Positions 8,690 through 17,567 of a stretch of 64,000 nucleotides of DNA are shown one piece after another. The translations under genes were made by a program, and so were the position numbers. Each line of letters opens with the position of its first letter. Positions within the stretch are counted from its first letter, which is position 1. The notes beneath the pieces are model-generated. The model saw only the letters and a program-made list of their open reading frames with translations, was not told the origin of the DNA and did not search any database. This stretch comes from Anaerolineales bacterium (lineage in GTDB: Bacteria; Chloroflexota; Anaerolineae; Anaerolineales; UBA11858), in NCBI GenBank assembly GCA_028278545.1, contig JANQED010000165.1:62001-126000 (forward strand), written 5' to 3'.

Positions 8690-11194
8690 TCAACTGATAT
8701 CTCCACTTCCACTGCTCCAGAAGCGGTTCAAAGTGTCGGCAAGTTGTTGGTGTTCCGCGTAAGATAGATCGGGATCACGTTGGAATAAGGCCTGGGCGTG
8801 GTGACGGGCCTTCTGGATCAGTTTTAAGTCCGTCAGACTCGCCAGCCGTAATTCAGAATATCCAGATTGGCGGGTGCCCAGAAATTCGCCTGGTCCACGC
8901 TGCCCCAAATCTTTCTCAGCCAGATCGAAGCCGTCATTTGTCTCAACCATAGCTAACAGGCGCTCATTTTCAACGGCGTTGGCCTGGCTGGGGATCAGGA
9001 GACAGTATGCTTTTGCCTCTCCACGCCCGACGCGGCCGCGGAATTGATGCAGCTGCGCTAACCCAAAGCGATGAGCACCTTCCACAAGCATTACCGTGGC
9101 GTTGGGGATATCCACGCCCACCTCCACAACTGATGTGGAGACCAATATATCGATCTGGCGCTCACGGAATTTGGTCATCACTTCTTCTTTGTCCGCAGGG
9201 GGCAATCGTCCGTGTAGCAGGCCCAGCTTCAGGTCGGGGAAGACTTCTTTCTGTAAATAGGCGTGTTCTTCTACGGCGGCCTTTTCTGGGCTTTCGTCGG
9301 AGGCGTGCTGCGTACCGCTTTTTTCGACCAGAGGATAGATGATGAAGGCCTGATGCCCGGCCTCCACCTGGCGACGGATCAGGCTGTAGGCGCGCTCGCG
9401 CTCTTTTGGATAGAGCACATGGGTTTCCACATCCTGGCGTCCTGGGGGCATTTCGTCGATCAGGGATAGGTCCAGATCGCCGTAGACGGTCAAAGCCAAG
9501 GAACGCGGGATCGGCGTGGCTGTCATAACCATCAAGTGGGGGTTGGTTCCTTTCGCTCGTAAAGCGGCGCGCTGCCTGACGCCGAATCTGTGCTGTTCAT
9601 CGACAATCGCCAGTTGAATATCGTGGAACTCTACTGGGGCTTCGATCAACGCATGGGTGCCAATGACAACGCTGATTTCCCCAGAAGCCAGCCCGGCCCG
9701 GATTTCAATCTTTTCACTTTCTGAAGTCGCGCCCACCATCAAGTGAATCTGTTCAGGGCGTAATGGCCCGCCGTTTGTGGTGAGCAACTTCAGAAGGCTG
9801 TGGTAGTGTTGCTCAGCAAGGATGCTGGTGGGTGCCATCATGGCAGCTTGAGAACCCTGGTCTGTGATCAAGGCGATGGCCAGCGCGGCGATGATCGTCT
9901 TGCCAGAGCCTACATCTCCCTGTATCAAGCGGTTCATGGGATGACCTGAAGCCAGGTCATTCATTACCTCACTTAGGGTGCGTTGTTGGGCGGATGTCAG
10001 GGTAAAAGGTAACCTCTGCAATTGCCTGTCCAGCCAGCCTTCTTCCTGTCTGAAAACGCTGGCTGTTCGCTTGAACCAGTCTTGTTTCTGCTGCAAGACT
10101 CCCAGTTGGAGCAGGAAGATTTCATCAAAAGATAACCGGTGACGAGCCTCCTTGAGCTGTTCCCATGTGGTGGGGAAGTGGATTTCTCTCAGCGCACGGG
10201 ATAAATCCATCAATTCGGCATCGTGGAGTAAAGCGGATGGCAGAGGGTCATGTACTTTGGGCGCCCAATCTGTGACCATGGCGTGCATCTTGTTCCGCAT
10301 CCATCTCTGGGTGATTTTGGCGGTCAACGGGTAAATGGGTACAATCCCCTCGGACATGAGGTTTTTCTTCTCGATGGGAGTCCAATCCGGGTTGTTCATC
10401 GTCAGTCGTCCCAGGTATTGATCGGTCTGCCCGGAAACGACGATTTGTATCCCCTGGCGCAATTGCTTTTTGATCCAGGGTTGGTTGAACCAAGTCACCC
10501 GCATTGCCGCGCTGCCATCGTTGATGACTGCCTCGACCAATTTCGTGCGTCCACCGCGCGTGTCCCTTGTGTTTACAGATGTGACAGTGCCGATCACACT
10601 GACCTTTTCTCCAACCCCCAAACGGTTGATCGGTTTCATTTTGGAATAGTCGTCATAGCGATGGGGGAAATGATATAGCATATCTCCCAGGGTGCGGATT
10701 CCCAGGCGCTCCAGGGTTTTGGCATAGCTGGGACCAACACGCTTCAGGGTTGTGACATCCGCATTGAGATCAGCACCTTCCCCAGGGGAGAGCTGCGGAC
10801 GGAGTTTTGGGATGGGTTCAGGCTCCGGGGTGGGTGTTTCCACCTCAGAGGGAGTGCGCTGATCCGATTCTTGGGGCGGGGGTGCTTTCTCTGGGGTTGG
10901 CTGTGCTCGAGGTTTGGCGCTCTCCTGGGGTGGTTTCCCATCCCCTAACTCCCTCTGGATGCGATTCCACAGGCCGTAGAGGGTTTCCTTGCGCGATTCT
11001 TCGCTCAGGCGGTGGTAGTCCCGCAGGCGGGTGGTGACTGCCTGGATAATGGTTTCCGGCAGGTTTTCGGCGCGCGCTTCAGCAGCCCAAGGCTCCAGCA
11101 TGCGTTCCAGTCCCCCGATGACAGCGCTGTTTTGGTATTCGTTCTTGGCTTCGAGTTTAAAGTAGTTGCGCAGTTTGATGATCGATGGCTTCAT
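8690..11194 (-). CDS. recG: ATP-dependent DNA helicase RecG
   Basis: An 834-aa helicase that reverses stalled forks and branch-migrates Holliday junctions. Walker A GDVGSGKT is at about 426-433 and the DEQH box at 532-535; TATPIPRSL (motif III) and QFRGRVGRG (motif VI) are visible. The wedge/OB domain lies around 185-290. Before it are about 150 extra residues: a helical N-terminal domain (1-85) and a proline-rich linker (about 88-140), unlike the shorter E. coli protein. There is no clear ribosome binding site; the start is 24 bases from the DegV stop, so coupling is likely. Confidence 0.95.
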   Translation of the reverse strand: MKPSIIKLRNYFKLEAKNEYQNSAVIGGLERMLEPWAAEARAENLPETIIQAVTTRLRDYHRLSEESRKETLYGLWNRIQRELGDGKPPQESAKPRAQPTPEKAPPPQESDQRTPSEVETPTPEPEPIPKLRPQLSPGEGADLNADVTTLKRVGPSYAKTLERLGIRTLGDMLYHFPHRYDDYSKMKPINRLGVGEKVSVIGTVTSVNTRDTRGGRTKLVEAVINDGSAAMRVTWFNQPWIKKQLRQGIQIVVSGQTDQYLGRLTMNNPDWTPIEKKNLMSEGIVPIYPLTAKITQRWMRNKMHAMVTDWAPKVHDPLPSALLHDAELMDLSRALREIHFPTTWEQLKEARHRLSFDEIFLLQLGVLQQKQDWFKRTASVFRQEEGWLDRQLQRLPFTLTSAQQRTLSEVMNDLASGHPMNRLIQGDVGSGKTIIAALAIALITDQGSQAAMMAPTSILAEQHYHSLLKLLTTNGGPLRPEQIHLMVGATSESEKIEIRAGLASGEISVVIGTHALIEAPVEFHDIQLAIVDEQHRFGVRQRAALRAKGTNPHLMVMTATPIPRSLALTVYGDLDLSLIDEMPPGRQDVETHVLYPKERERAYSLIRRQVEAGHQAFIIYPLVEKSGTQHASDESPEKAAVEEHAYLQKEVFPDLKLGLLHGRLPPADKEEVMTKFRERQIDILVSTSVVEVGVDIPNATVMLVEGAHRFGLAQLHQFRGRVGRGEAKAYCLLIPSQANAVENERLLAMVETNDGFDLAEKDLGQRGPGEFLGTRQSGYSELRLASLTDLKLIQKARHHAQALFQRDPDLSYAEHQQLADTLNRFWSSGSGDIS

Positions 11195-11218
11195 TGCGTG
11201 TATTGTACCAGTTCGTCG

Positions 11219-12049
11219 TTATTTCAACACCGCGGCGAAGCCTAATCCGTTCGGCCCGACATGCGTGCCGATTACAGGGGTGACATTGACTACACGGGGC
11301 GCGTCAGGCAAATCGAGTTTTAGGTCTGCGAGCATTTGCCGGGCATCGGCTTCGGCATTGCTGTGTATGATGGCTAATCGCTCCAGCCCCCCTAGCTCAT
11401 AGATGATGTTTTTGAGATGCTCGATACCCTTACGACGTGTGCGCGCCTGTCCGAGGTTTAGCACGTTGCCATCTAGAATTTCCATGAAAGGTTTGATGCG
11501 CAGGAGCGACCCAATTCTAGCGGTCGTCCACGAAACACGCCCGCTGCGGCGGATGTTTTCAAGGGTGTCTAACATGGCAATAACGCGAATCTTTTTCCGG
11601 ATGGTTCGGATATGTTGGCTGATTTTCTCTAAGGATAAGCCTTGGGCTGCCGCTTCAGCAGCAGCGATGACCTGGAATCCTAATCCCATAGAGATTGATC
11701 CGCTGTCGAAGACATGTACTCGTTCGCCAAAGGCTTTCCCAGCCAGCTTAGCTGTATTGTAGATACCGCTTAGCCGACTGGCAACATGTAGAGAAAGGAT
11801 CGCCTGGGCACCCCCCTGGATCAATCTTTCGTATACTGAGTGGAATGTGCCCGATGAAGGCGTGGCGGTTGTGGGCAGCGTTTCCAGTGTAGGCATTTTT
11901 TCATAGAACTCATGCCTGGATATGTCTTTTCCATCTTGTATGCTTTTACCTTCCATCACGATGATGGCTGGGACGACTTCAATATGATGCTGTTCGACCA
12001 GATCTGGGGGGATGTCAGCGGTGCTGTCTGTAACGATTGCGATTTTCAT
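11219..12049 (-). CDS. DegV family fatty-acid-binding protein
   Basis: A 276-aa DegV protein starting at the ATG at 12049 (GGAGAG upstream). It shows the family's N-terminal VTDSTADIP segment, the TTATPSSGTF loop and SRLSGIYNTA. DegV/FakB proteins bind a fatty acid and present its carboxylate to FakA for phosphorylation. FakA is the next gene upstream, 142 bases away, so this is a probable FakB partner. It has the C-terminal GTHVGPNGLG signature. Substrate preference is unknown. Confidence 0.92.
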   Translation of the reverse strand: MKIAIVTDSTADIPPDLVEQHHIEVVPAIIVMEGKSIQDGKDISRHEFYEKMPTLETLPTTATPSSGTFHSVYERLIQGGAQAILSLHVASRLSGIYNTAKLAGKAFGERVHVFDSGSISMGLGFQVIAAAEAAAQGLSLEKISQHIRTIRKKIRVIAMLDTLENIRRSGRVSWTTARIGSLLRIKPFMEILDGNVLNLGQARTRRKGIEHLKNIIYELGGLERLAIIHSNAEADARQMLADLKLDLPDAPRVVNVTPVIGTHVGPNGLGFAAVLK

Positions 12050-12191
12050 GGTTCTCTCCATCGACACGAACGCAGTCCTAAATTACGGGTCTCTGAGAGT
12101 GCAAAATGATCAGGAACCGCGCTCAACCCTGATTTTTGAAAGTAACATTTGCGGGGTCTAAGAGGCGCTTACTTCAGTGACTTGAGTATGT

Positions 12192-13880
12192 TCACTCGAT
12201 TGACATAATGAACTGGTAGTGGGGCTGTCCGCCATCCTGAACTTCGATTTCATGTTCAGGATACGCTTCACGGATCATATCGGCAATCCGAAAGGCGTCC
12301 ACCTTCTGGATGTCGGCGCCATAGAACATGGTGATGAGTTCGTAGTCATCGGCATCTGCTTTTTCGAGGAATTGCAGACAGGCATCCCGCAGGTTATGTG
12401 AAGATAAGATCAGTTGGCCGTTGTGCAGGACGATAATTTCCCCTTCTCTGACATTCACACCGTCGATCTCAACGCTGCGGGTGGCAGTTGTGATCTCCCC
12501 GGTTTGTACATCTTCGAGGGCGGAGGTCATATCTTTGACCACGTTATCGAAATCACCGTCAGGGATCAGGCGCAGCAGGGCGCTTAGCCCTTGTGGAACG
12601 GTGCGGCTGGGGATCACGGCGGTTTGCTTGACGGTTACCTCGGTGGCTGCTTCAGCAGCCAAAATGATATTTTTGTTGTTCGGCAGGATGATGACTTTAT
12701 CGGTGGGTAAGTTCTCAAAGGAGTGCAGGATATCCTGCGTGCTGGGGTTCATGGTCTGGCCGCCCTCGACGATTGCCGCGGCCCCCAGGCTGGCGAAAAC
12801 ATTGGCGAATCCCGGCCCGGGAGCGACGGTGACGACAGCAATCTGGCCTGGCTCCACTGGGGCCAGCTTCAGGGGCTGCTCCTGGTGTTCACGTTCGAGT
12901 TCGTCCATCTGAGCGAGCAGGTTCTCGATATGCACTTTGGTGATAGTGCCCAGGGTCATGGTGTAGTCGATAGGTTCATAGCGTTTCTCGGTGGGCACAT
13001 GGATGTGCATGCGATACATACCATCCCCCTCACCAATTTGGATAGATGTCCCCATCTCTTCGAGATCAGTATAGAACTTTTCAAGCACCAGCGGCTCATT
13101 AGGACGGAAATCGACGACTACTTCGTAATCTTGCCCAGGTTCCACAGTCTGCATGGCGTCATCAAAATTGATTGCCGATAAGGGTTGCACCGTAGCGACG
13201 GCGGTATCCAGGGACATCCCTTTGGAAAAGCGTAGCATGCCCTCCAGGATAAAGTACAGTCCTTTGCCGCCCGAATCGACCACCCCGGCTTCTTTGAGGA
13301 CGTCCAAAAGCTCGGGAGTATGTTCCACGGAAGCCTCCGCGGCCTCCACGACGATGTCCAGGATTTCGAAGGGATCTTGGGTTTTGTCGAGGGCTGCTTC
13401 CGCAGCAGCGGCGACGTCCTTTGCCACGGTGAGAATGGTTCCTTCGACGGGGCGCACGACCCCTTTATAGGCGGTATCACGCGCGACGGCAAAAGCCTCT
13501 GCCAGGGTTTGTCCTTCGATGACGTCATGCCCATCTAAAGCCCGGGCGAAACCGCGCCAGAGTTGAGAGAGGATCACTCCCGAGTTCCCACGGGCCCCCA
13601 TCAGAGCACCTTGGGCTAAATCGTTGGCGACTCTGCCCGCATGATCTTCTGGAGAGTTCTCGATTTCATCATAGGCAGATTGCATGGTTAAGACCATGTT
13701 GGTGCCAGTATCACCGTCGGGGACGGGGAAGACGTTCAACGCGTTGACGATCTCGTGGTTCGTGCGCAGCCAGGTTAAAGCCGCGGCAGCTAAATTTTTT
13801 AGGGCGAGTCCATCGATGGGCTGTTGGCGGATCTTTTCTACAAATTCGGGTGATCCCTCTGGCTGGGGGGGCATGGTCAT
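12192..13880 (-). CDS. fakA: Fatty acid kinase catalytic subunit FakA (DAK2/DhaL domain)
   Basis: A 562-aa protein starting at the ATG at 13880, with GGAG 7 bases upstream. The N-terminal DhaL-type kinase domain has NVFPVPDGDTGTNM (Mg-ATP binding aspartates) and GARGNSGVILSQ; a middle domain and a C-terminal FakA domain follow. It phosphorylates fatty acids bound to FakB/DegV, making acyl-phosphate for phospholipid synthesis. The gene order Asp23-FakA-DegV-RecG beside rpmB is widely conserved in Gram-positive bacteria and Chloroflexota. Confidence 0.93.
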   Translation of the reverse strand: MTMPPQPEGSPEFVEKIRQQPIDGLALKNLAAAALTWLRTNHEIVNALNVFPVPDGDTGTNMVLTMQSAYDEIENSPEDHAGRVANDLAQGALMGARGNSGVILSQLWRGFARALDGHDVIEGQTLAEAFAVARDTAYKGVVRPVEGTILTVAKDVAAAAEAALDKTQDPFEILDIVVEAAEASVEHTPELLDVLKEAGVVDSGGKGLYFILEGMLRFSKGMSLDTAVATVQPLSAINFDDAMQTVEPGQDYEVVVDFRPNEPLVLEKFYTDLEEMGTSIQIGEGDGMYRMHIHVPTEKRYEPIDYTMTLGTITKVHIENLLAQMDELEREHQEQPLKLAPVEPGQIAVVTVAPGPGFANVFASLGAAAIVEGGQTMNPSTQDILHSFENLPTDKVIILPNNKNIILAAEAATEVTVKQTAVIPSRTVPQGLSALLRLIPDGDFDNVVKDMTSALEDVQTGEITTATRSVEIDGVNVREGEIIVLHNGQLILSSHNLRDACLQFLEKADADDYELITMFYGADIQKVDAFRIADMIREAYPEHEIEVQDGGQPHYQFIMSIE

Positions 13881-13961
13881 GAAATAACTCCTAAAATTCT
13901 CGCCTAGCGTCGAATCGCTGATGTCACACAAAAGTGATTCGCGCCTGAGGTGTAATTTGGC

Positions 13962-14312
13962 TTAGTCGCTGATACGTAAACCTTGAACGTGTACGTTGAT
14001 CTCGTTGACCGATATCCCCATTGCTTTTTCCACTTGGAAGCGGACAGTGTTGGCAACGCTGTTCGCTACGGATTTGATGCGCGTCCCATACTCGATGATG
14101 ATATACATATCGATGTTGATATGCTCCCCGGTGAATTTGACATCAACACCATGCGTAGGGTCTTTGGCTAAAATCGAGGCGATCCCATCGACGATGTTTT
14201 TCGAGGCCATCCCCACCACTCCGTATGATTGTAGTGCTGATTGGTAGGCAATAGTAGCGATGGCGTGAGGAGAAACATGGATGCTTCCAATTTGAGTTGT
14301 TTCGTTGGTCAT
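13962..14312 (-). CDS. Asp23/Gls24 family protein
   Basis: A 116-aa Asp23/DUF322 protein. The family's conserved pattern is present: GSIHVSPHAIATIA at the N terminus, GVVGM, the central DVKFTGEHINIDMYIIIEYG and the C-terminal VNEINVHVQGL. It is the YloU-type member always found next to fakA, not the larger envelope-stress Asp23. Its job is unsettled. The ribosome binding site is weak. It heads the minus-strand operon and is divergent from rpmB. Confidence 0.9.
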   Translation of the reverse strand: MTNETTQIGSIHVSPHAIATIAYQSALQSYGVVGMASKNIVDGIASILAKDPTHGVDVKFTGEHINIDMYIIIEYGTRIKSVANSVANTVRFQVEKAMGISVNEINVHVQGLRISD

Positions 14313-14463
14313 AATTTGTACTCGCTTGAAAGAGATTATGTTGTGTGGTAATATTTTCCGGCTTAATTGGATATTATCATACTATGGCGTAACTATTTAG
14401 CCAAGCAGAGAATAGAGATATCCCTCTGCAGGATCGTTATGCAAATGGAAAGGAACCGGTAAG

Positions 14464-14646
14464 ATGGCAGTTTGCGAGAGTTGTGGGAAGAAGACCACTT
14501 TTGGTCGCAGTGTTCCCTGGTCTAAGAAATCTACGCGGCGTAAGTTCAAGCCGAATCTTCAAAAAGTGTCGGTGTATGAAGGTGGCCGTAAAGTCCGAAA
14601 GACCTTGTGTACTCGCTGTCTTCGTACTTTGGTGAAGACCGCTTAA
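14464..14646 (+). CDS. rpmB: 50S ribosomal protein L28
   Basis: A 60-aa L28 with the zinc-ribbon cysteines CESC at residues 4-7 and CTRC near 51-54, the zinc-binding form. The basic core (RRKFKPNLQ) contacts 23S rRNA. AAAGGAA lies upstream. It is monocistronic, with its own strong terminator, and divergent from the Asp23-FakA operon. Confidence 0.96.
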   Translation: MAVCESCGKKTTFGRSVPWSKKSTRRKFKPNLQKVSVYEGGRKVRKTLCTRCLRTLVKTA

Positions 14647-14670
14647 ACGAGAATATTCCATTCGTGTTTC

Positions 14671-14717
14671 TGGGCTTTGATAAGCAGAAATGCTTATCAA
14701 AGCCCAGATTTTTTTTT
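14671..14717 (+). terminator. Intrinsic terminator of rpmB
   Basis: A perfect 16-bp stem (14671-14686 with 14691-14706) is closed by a GAAA tetraloop and followed by nine Ts. This is one of the strongest terminators in the window. Confidence 0.96.
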
Positions 14718-14782
14718 CGATAATTTTTTGGGTATAAGTAGCGGGCAAGGGGATACCCAAGGCATCTTTTGCTGTCGGGGGC

Positions 14783-15838
14783 TTATTGGAGCACGGAGAA
14801 GTAGATCCACAACCAGAAGGGTATCAAACCGCCCACTGAGACCAACGCCATCAGCCCTAGAAATGCTGTCCCCCAATCAATATCCAGGATGTCTTTTCTC
14901 GGTCGGGATGTTTTTGATGGGGGGGAAATGATGGGTTTTGGCGCAGACTGTGGGTGTGCAGGTTGATGTTCAAGCTGCTGCTGTGATTGTGAATCTGTCC
15001 TTTTGGGAGCTTGTTCTTTTTGCCTGGAAAATGTGATCAAAACCCGCCCTAATTGATCTGCGGTGCGATAGCGAGCTGCAGGTTCTTTTGAAAGGACTTT
15101 GAGGATAATGCGGTCCAGGTTCTCACCGATCGTTGGACGGATTTCACGAGCAGGTCTTGGTGTTGCCTCTCGATGCATGCGCGCCAGCTCTTTGCCGCTG
15201 TTTGCTGTGAAGGGCAGTTGTCCGACGAGCACCTCATAAAGCACGACCCCCAAACTGTAGACATCGGATGCCGGCGAGGGGGATTTGCCGCTGGCTTGTT
15301 CTGGGGAGAAATATTGTGGTGAGCCCCAAACAATTCTGGTGCGTTCTTCTGAGCGAATGGAAGCCAGGGCGCGGGAGATACCGAAGTCGGTCACCTTCAG
15401 GCGTCGGTCGGGTGTGACCAACATATTTTGGGGTTTGACATCGCAATGCACCAACCCCGCTCGATGCGCATAGCCAACGCCGGCGCAGGCTTGCACTAAC
15501 AAGGAAATCCCAGAGTCAATCGAATATCGCCCCCGCTTCTCAATCAGGTCCTTTAGCGTAGCACCGGGCACGAACTCCATGATGATGAAAAGACGTCCTT
15601 GGTCGATGCCGAAATCGTGAACGGTGACGATATTGGGATGGCTCAGGTTAGCAGCCGCTTTGGCTTCTTGCCGAAAGCGCTCCCTAAAGGCTGGATCGTG
15701 GGAATAGTCCTTGCGCAGGATTTTTATCGCCACCGTACGCTCCAACATCAGGTCATGCGCTTTGAAGACGACGGCCATGCCACCACTGCCCAGGCTTTCT
15801 TCTAACTGATACCGTTTGTTGAGGAGCTTGTTAGTCAT
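14783..15838 (-). CDS. Membrane-anchored Ser/Thr protein kinase (Hanks type)
   Basis: A 351-aa kinase. The glycine loop GSGGMAVV is at 17-24, the ATP lysine at 39 (VAIK), the catalytic loop HCDVKPQN at 131-138 and DFG at 151-153; the APE-type motif appears as SPEQ. Cys replaces the usual Arg of HRD, making it a non-RD kinase that may not need activation-loop phosphorylation. A Gln/Pro-rich linker (about 275-315) leads to one C-terminal helix (about 328-348) with nothing extracellular, so no sensor domain is present. It is divergent from the lipid kinase at 15962. Confidence 0.93.
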   Translation of the reverse strand: MTNKLLNKRYQLEESLGSGGMAVVFKAHDLMLERTVAIKILRKDYSHDPAFRERFRQEAKAAANLSHPNIVTVHDFGIDQGRLFIIMEFVPGATLKDLIEKRGRYSIDSGISLLVQACAGVGYAHRAGLVHCDVKPQNMLVTPDRRLKVTDFGISRALASIRSEERTRIVWGSPQYFSPEQASGKSPSPASDVYSLGVVLYEVLVGQLPFTANSGKELARMHREATPRPAREIRPTIGENLDRIILKVLSKEPAARYRTADQLGRVLITFSRQKEQAPKRTDSQSQQQLEHQPAHPQSAPKPIISPPSKTSRPRKDILDIDWGTAFLGLMALVSVGGLIPFWLWIYFSVLQ

Positions 15839-15961
15839 GGATCGATATGGTTGCTACGCATCTGTTTCGCTTTCGGGTAGAATTGTACCATTCTTGCATC
15901 CGTGGACGAATTGTAGCTCCCCTTGTGCTGGAAGGGTGACAACTTTTTGGAATGGAACAAC

Positions 15962-16906
15962 ATGGCACGAGCCTTGATCGTCTATAATCCTGCTGCGGGG
16001 CGCTTTCCCTCTCGAATGTTGACGGAAAGAGCCGCAAATGTCTTGCGTTCCCGGGGGTGGGAAATTCATTTGCAAGAGACCAATGGCGGACCGCATATTT
16101 CAAAATTGGCTCGTCAAGCTGTCCAACAGGATATGGATGCGTTTTTCACCGCAGGGGGAGACGGTTCCCTTAATTATGCTGTTGCGGGGCTTTGGGGGAG
16201 TAATACTGCCCTGGGTGTGCTCCCATCGGGAACTGCAAACGTATGGGCGAAGGAATTAGGCCTGCCTGATCTGAACTGGACACGTTGGATGGCGTTGGAA
16301 GAGAGCGCTCGGCTTCTGGCAAACGCAACTATCCGAGAGGTCGATATCGGTTTATGTAATGGCAGTCCATTCCTTTTGTGGGGTGGAGTGGGCCTGGATG
16401 CTTTCGTCATTCATCGTATTGAACCCCGAGGCCGCTGGGAGAAGAGCTTCGCCGTCGCCCAATATGCAACCAATGCCATCCGTCAAGCATCGCTGATGGG
16501 CGGGGTTGATTTGCGGGTACATACAGATGGCGAGGAAATCAGTGGTCATTATCTCCTGGCTGTGGCCAGCAACATTCATCTTTACGCCGGAGGGGTTGCA
16601 GAGATATCCCCTTCTGCGCTTTTGGATGATGGTGAAATGGACCTGTGGCTTTTTGCCGGAGATACCTGGCTGGAGGCGGTCACCCATGCCTGGGATTTAT
16701 GGTCGGGCCGCCATCTGGAATCTGATCAAACCCACTGCATACCATTTCGAAAGATCACCTTGTCATCAGATTCGCCTCTCTACATTCAATTGGACGGAGA
16801 ACCAATGGGGGAGAGTCATGAGGTCGTCATCGAGGTCCGTTCGAAAGCTCTGCGGATCTTGGTGCCTGAAAATGCGCCGCGCGCCCTCTTTTCTGATATG
16901 CCGTAA
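15962..16906 (+). CDS. Diacylglycerol/lipid kinase family protein (YegS/DagK type)
   Basis: A 314-aa protein starting at the ATG at 15962 (GGAATGG upstream). The DAGK catalytic signature is clear: VYNPAAG at the N terminus, TAGGDGSLNYA for ATP binding and LPSGTANVWAKELG. The C-terminal beta-rich half ends in the conserved QLDGEP segment. It would phosphorylate diacylglycerol or a related lipid (or sphingoid base). The next gene, an SH3 protein, starts 6 bases after its stop. Confidence 0.92.
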   Translation: MARALIVYNPAAGRFPSRMLTERAANVLRSRGWEIHLQETNGGPHISKLARQAVQQDMDAFFTAGGDGSLNYAVAGLWGSNTALGVLPSGTANVWAKELGLPDLNWTRWMALEESARLLANATIREVDIGLCNGSPFLLWGGVGLDAFVIHRIEPRGRWEKSFAVAQYATNAIRQASLMGGVDLRVHTDGEEISGHYLLAVASNIHLYAGGVAEISPSALLDDGEMDLWLFAGDTWLEAVTHAWDLWSGRHLESDQTHCIPFRKITLSSDSPLYIQLDGEPMGESHEVVIEVRSKALRILVPENAPRALFSDMP

Positions 16907-16912
16907 TAAGCG

Positions 16913-17395
16913 ATGAGCAGCCCTTTGCGTGGAAATTTCCCCTTTTTAGAGGTTGTTGGGGCTTTGTCCCTGGGTTTGGTTCTGCTGCTCTTGGTAGTCG
17001 TCCCCCTTAACCTGACCCGGCCTTCCCGGACTGCTGTGGGGCAGGTTACCGTTATATTGACCGTGATCCCGGCACCATCGGAGACCCCTGTTCCTCCAAC
17101 ACCAGAACCTTCGACACCGACGACGATCTCTGAAATACCTCCTGCGCCGGGAGACATCGTCATTGGGGCTTATGTGCAGGTCAGTGGGACGGGTGGCGAT
17201 GGATTACGGGTCAGAGAGGGGCCTGGCCTGAGTTACGAACCCCAATTTGTGGGGCTGGAGTCGGAGGTCTTTCAAGTCATTGAGGGTCCTCAAGAGGCAG
17301 ACAGCTACATCTGGTGGCATCTCGTTGCGCCCTTTGATGAAAATATCAACGGTTGGGCAGTATCGAATTATCTGGAAGTGGTCGAAGCGCCGTGA
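16913..17395 (+). CDS. Membrane-anchored bacterial SH3 domain protein
   Basis: A 160-aa protein: a single N-terminal transmembrane helix (about residues 14-34), a Pro/Thr/Ser linker (50-80) and an SH3b domain (about 85-157) with GLRVREGPGLSYEP and GWAVSNYLEV. SH3b domains usually bind peptidoglycan or cell-surface peptides. It has no ribosome binding site of its own and probably depends on coupling with the lipid kinase gene. Confidence 0.85.
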   Translation: MSSPLRGNFPFLEVVGALSLGLVLLLLVVVPLNLTRPSRTAVGQVTVILTVIPAPSETPVPPTPEPSTPTTISEIPPAPGDIVIGAYVQVSGTGGDGLRVREGPGLSYEPQFVGLESEVFQVIEGPQEADSYIWWHLVAPFDENINGWAVSNYLEVVEAP

Positions 17396-17567
17396 GGGTG
17401 GATAATCACCCCAAAACCGAAATCTTAGCATTGTTACAGGGGCTTTTCACAGCTCCTGAGCATCCCCATCGAAATCCAAGATCCTCTGCCGTTCCTTTTT
17501 CAGAGATTGCAGTGCTTCGCAAGCGTCTTACTGATTATCGGTTTGTGCATCAACTGACTTGACAGGG

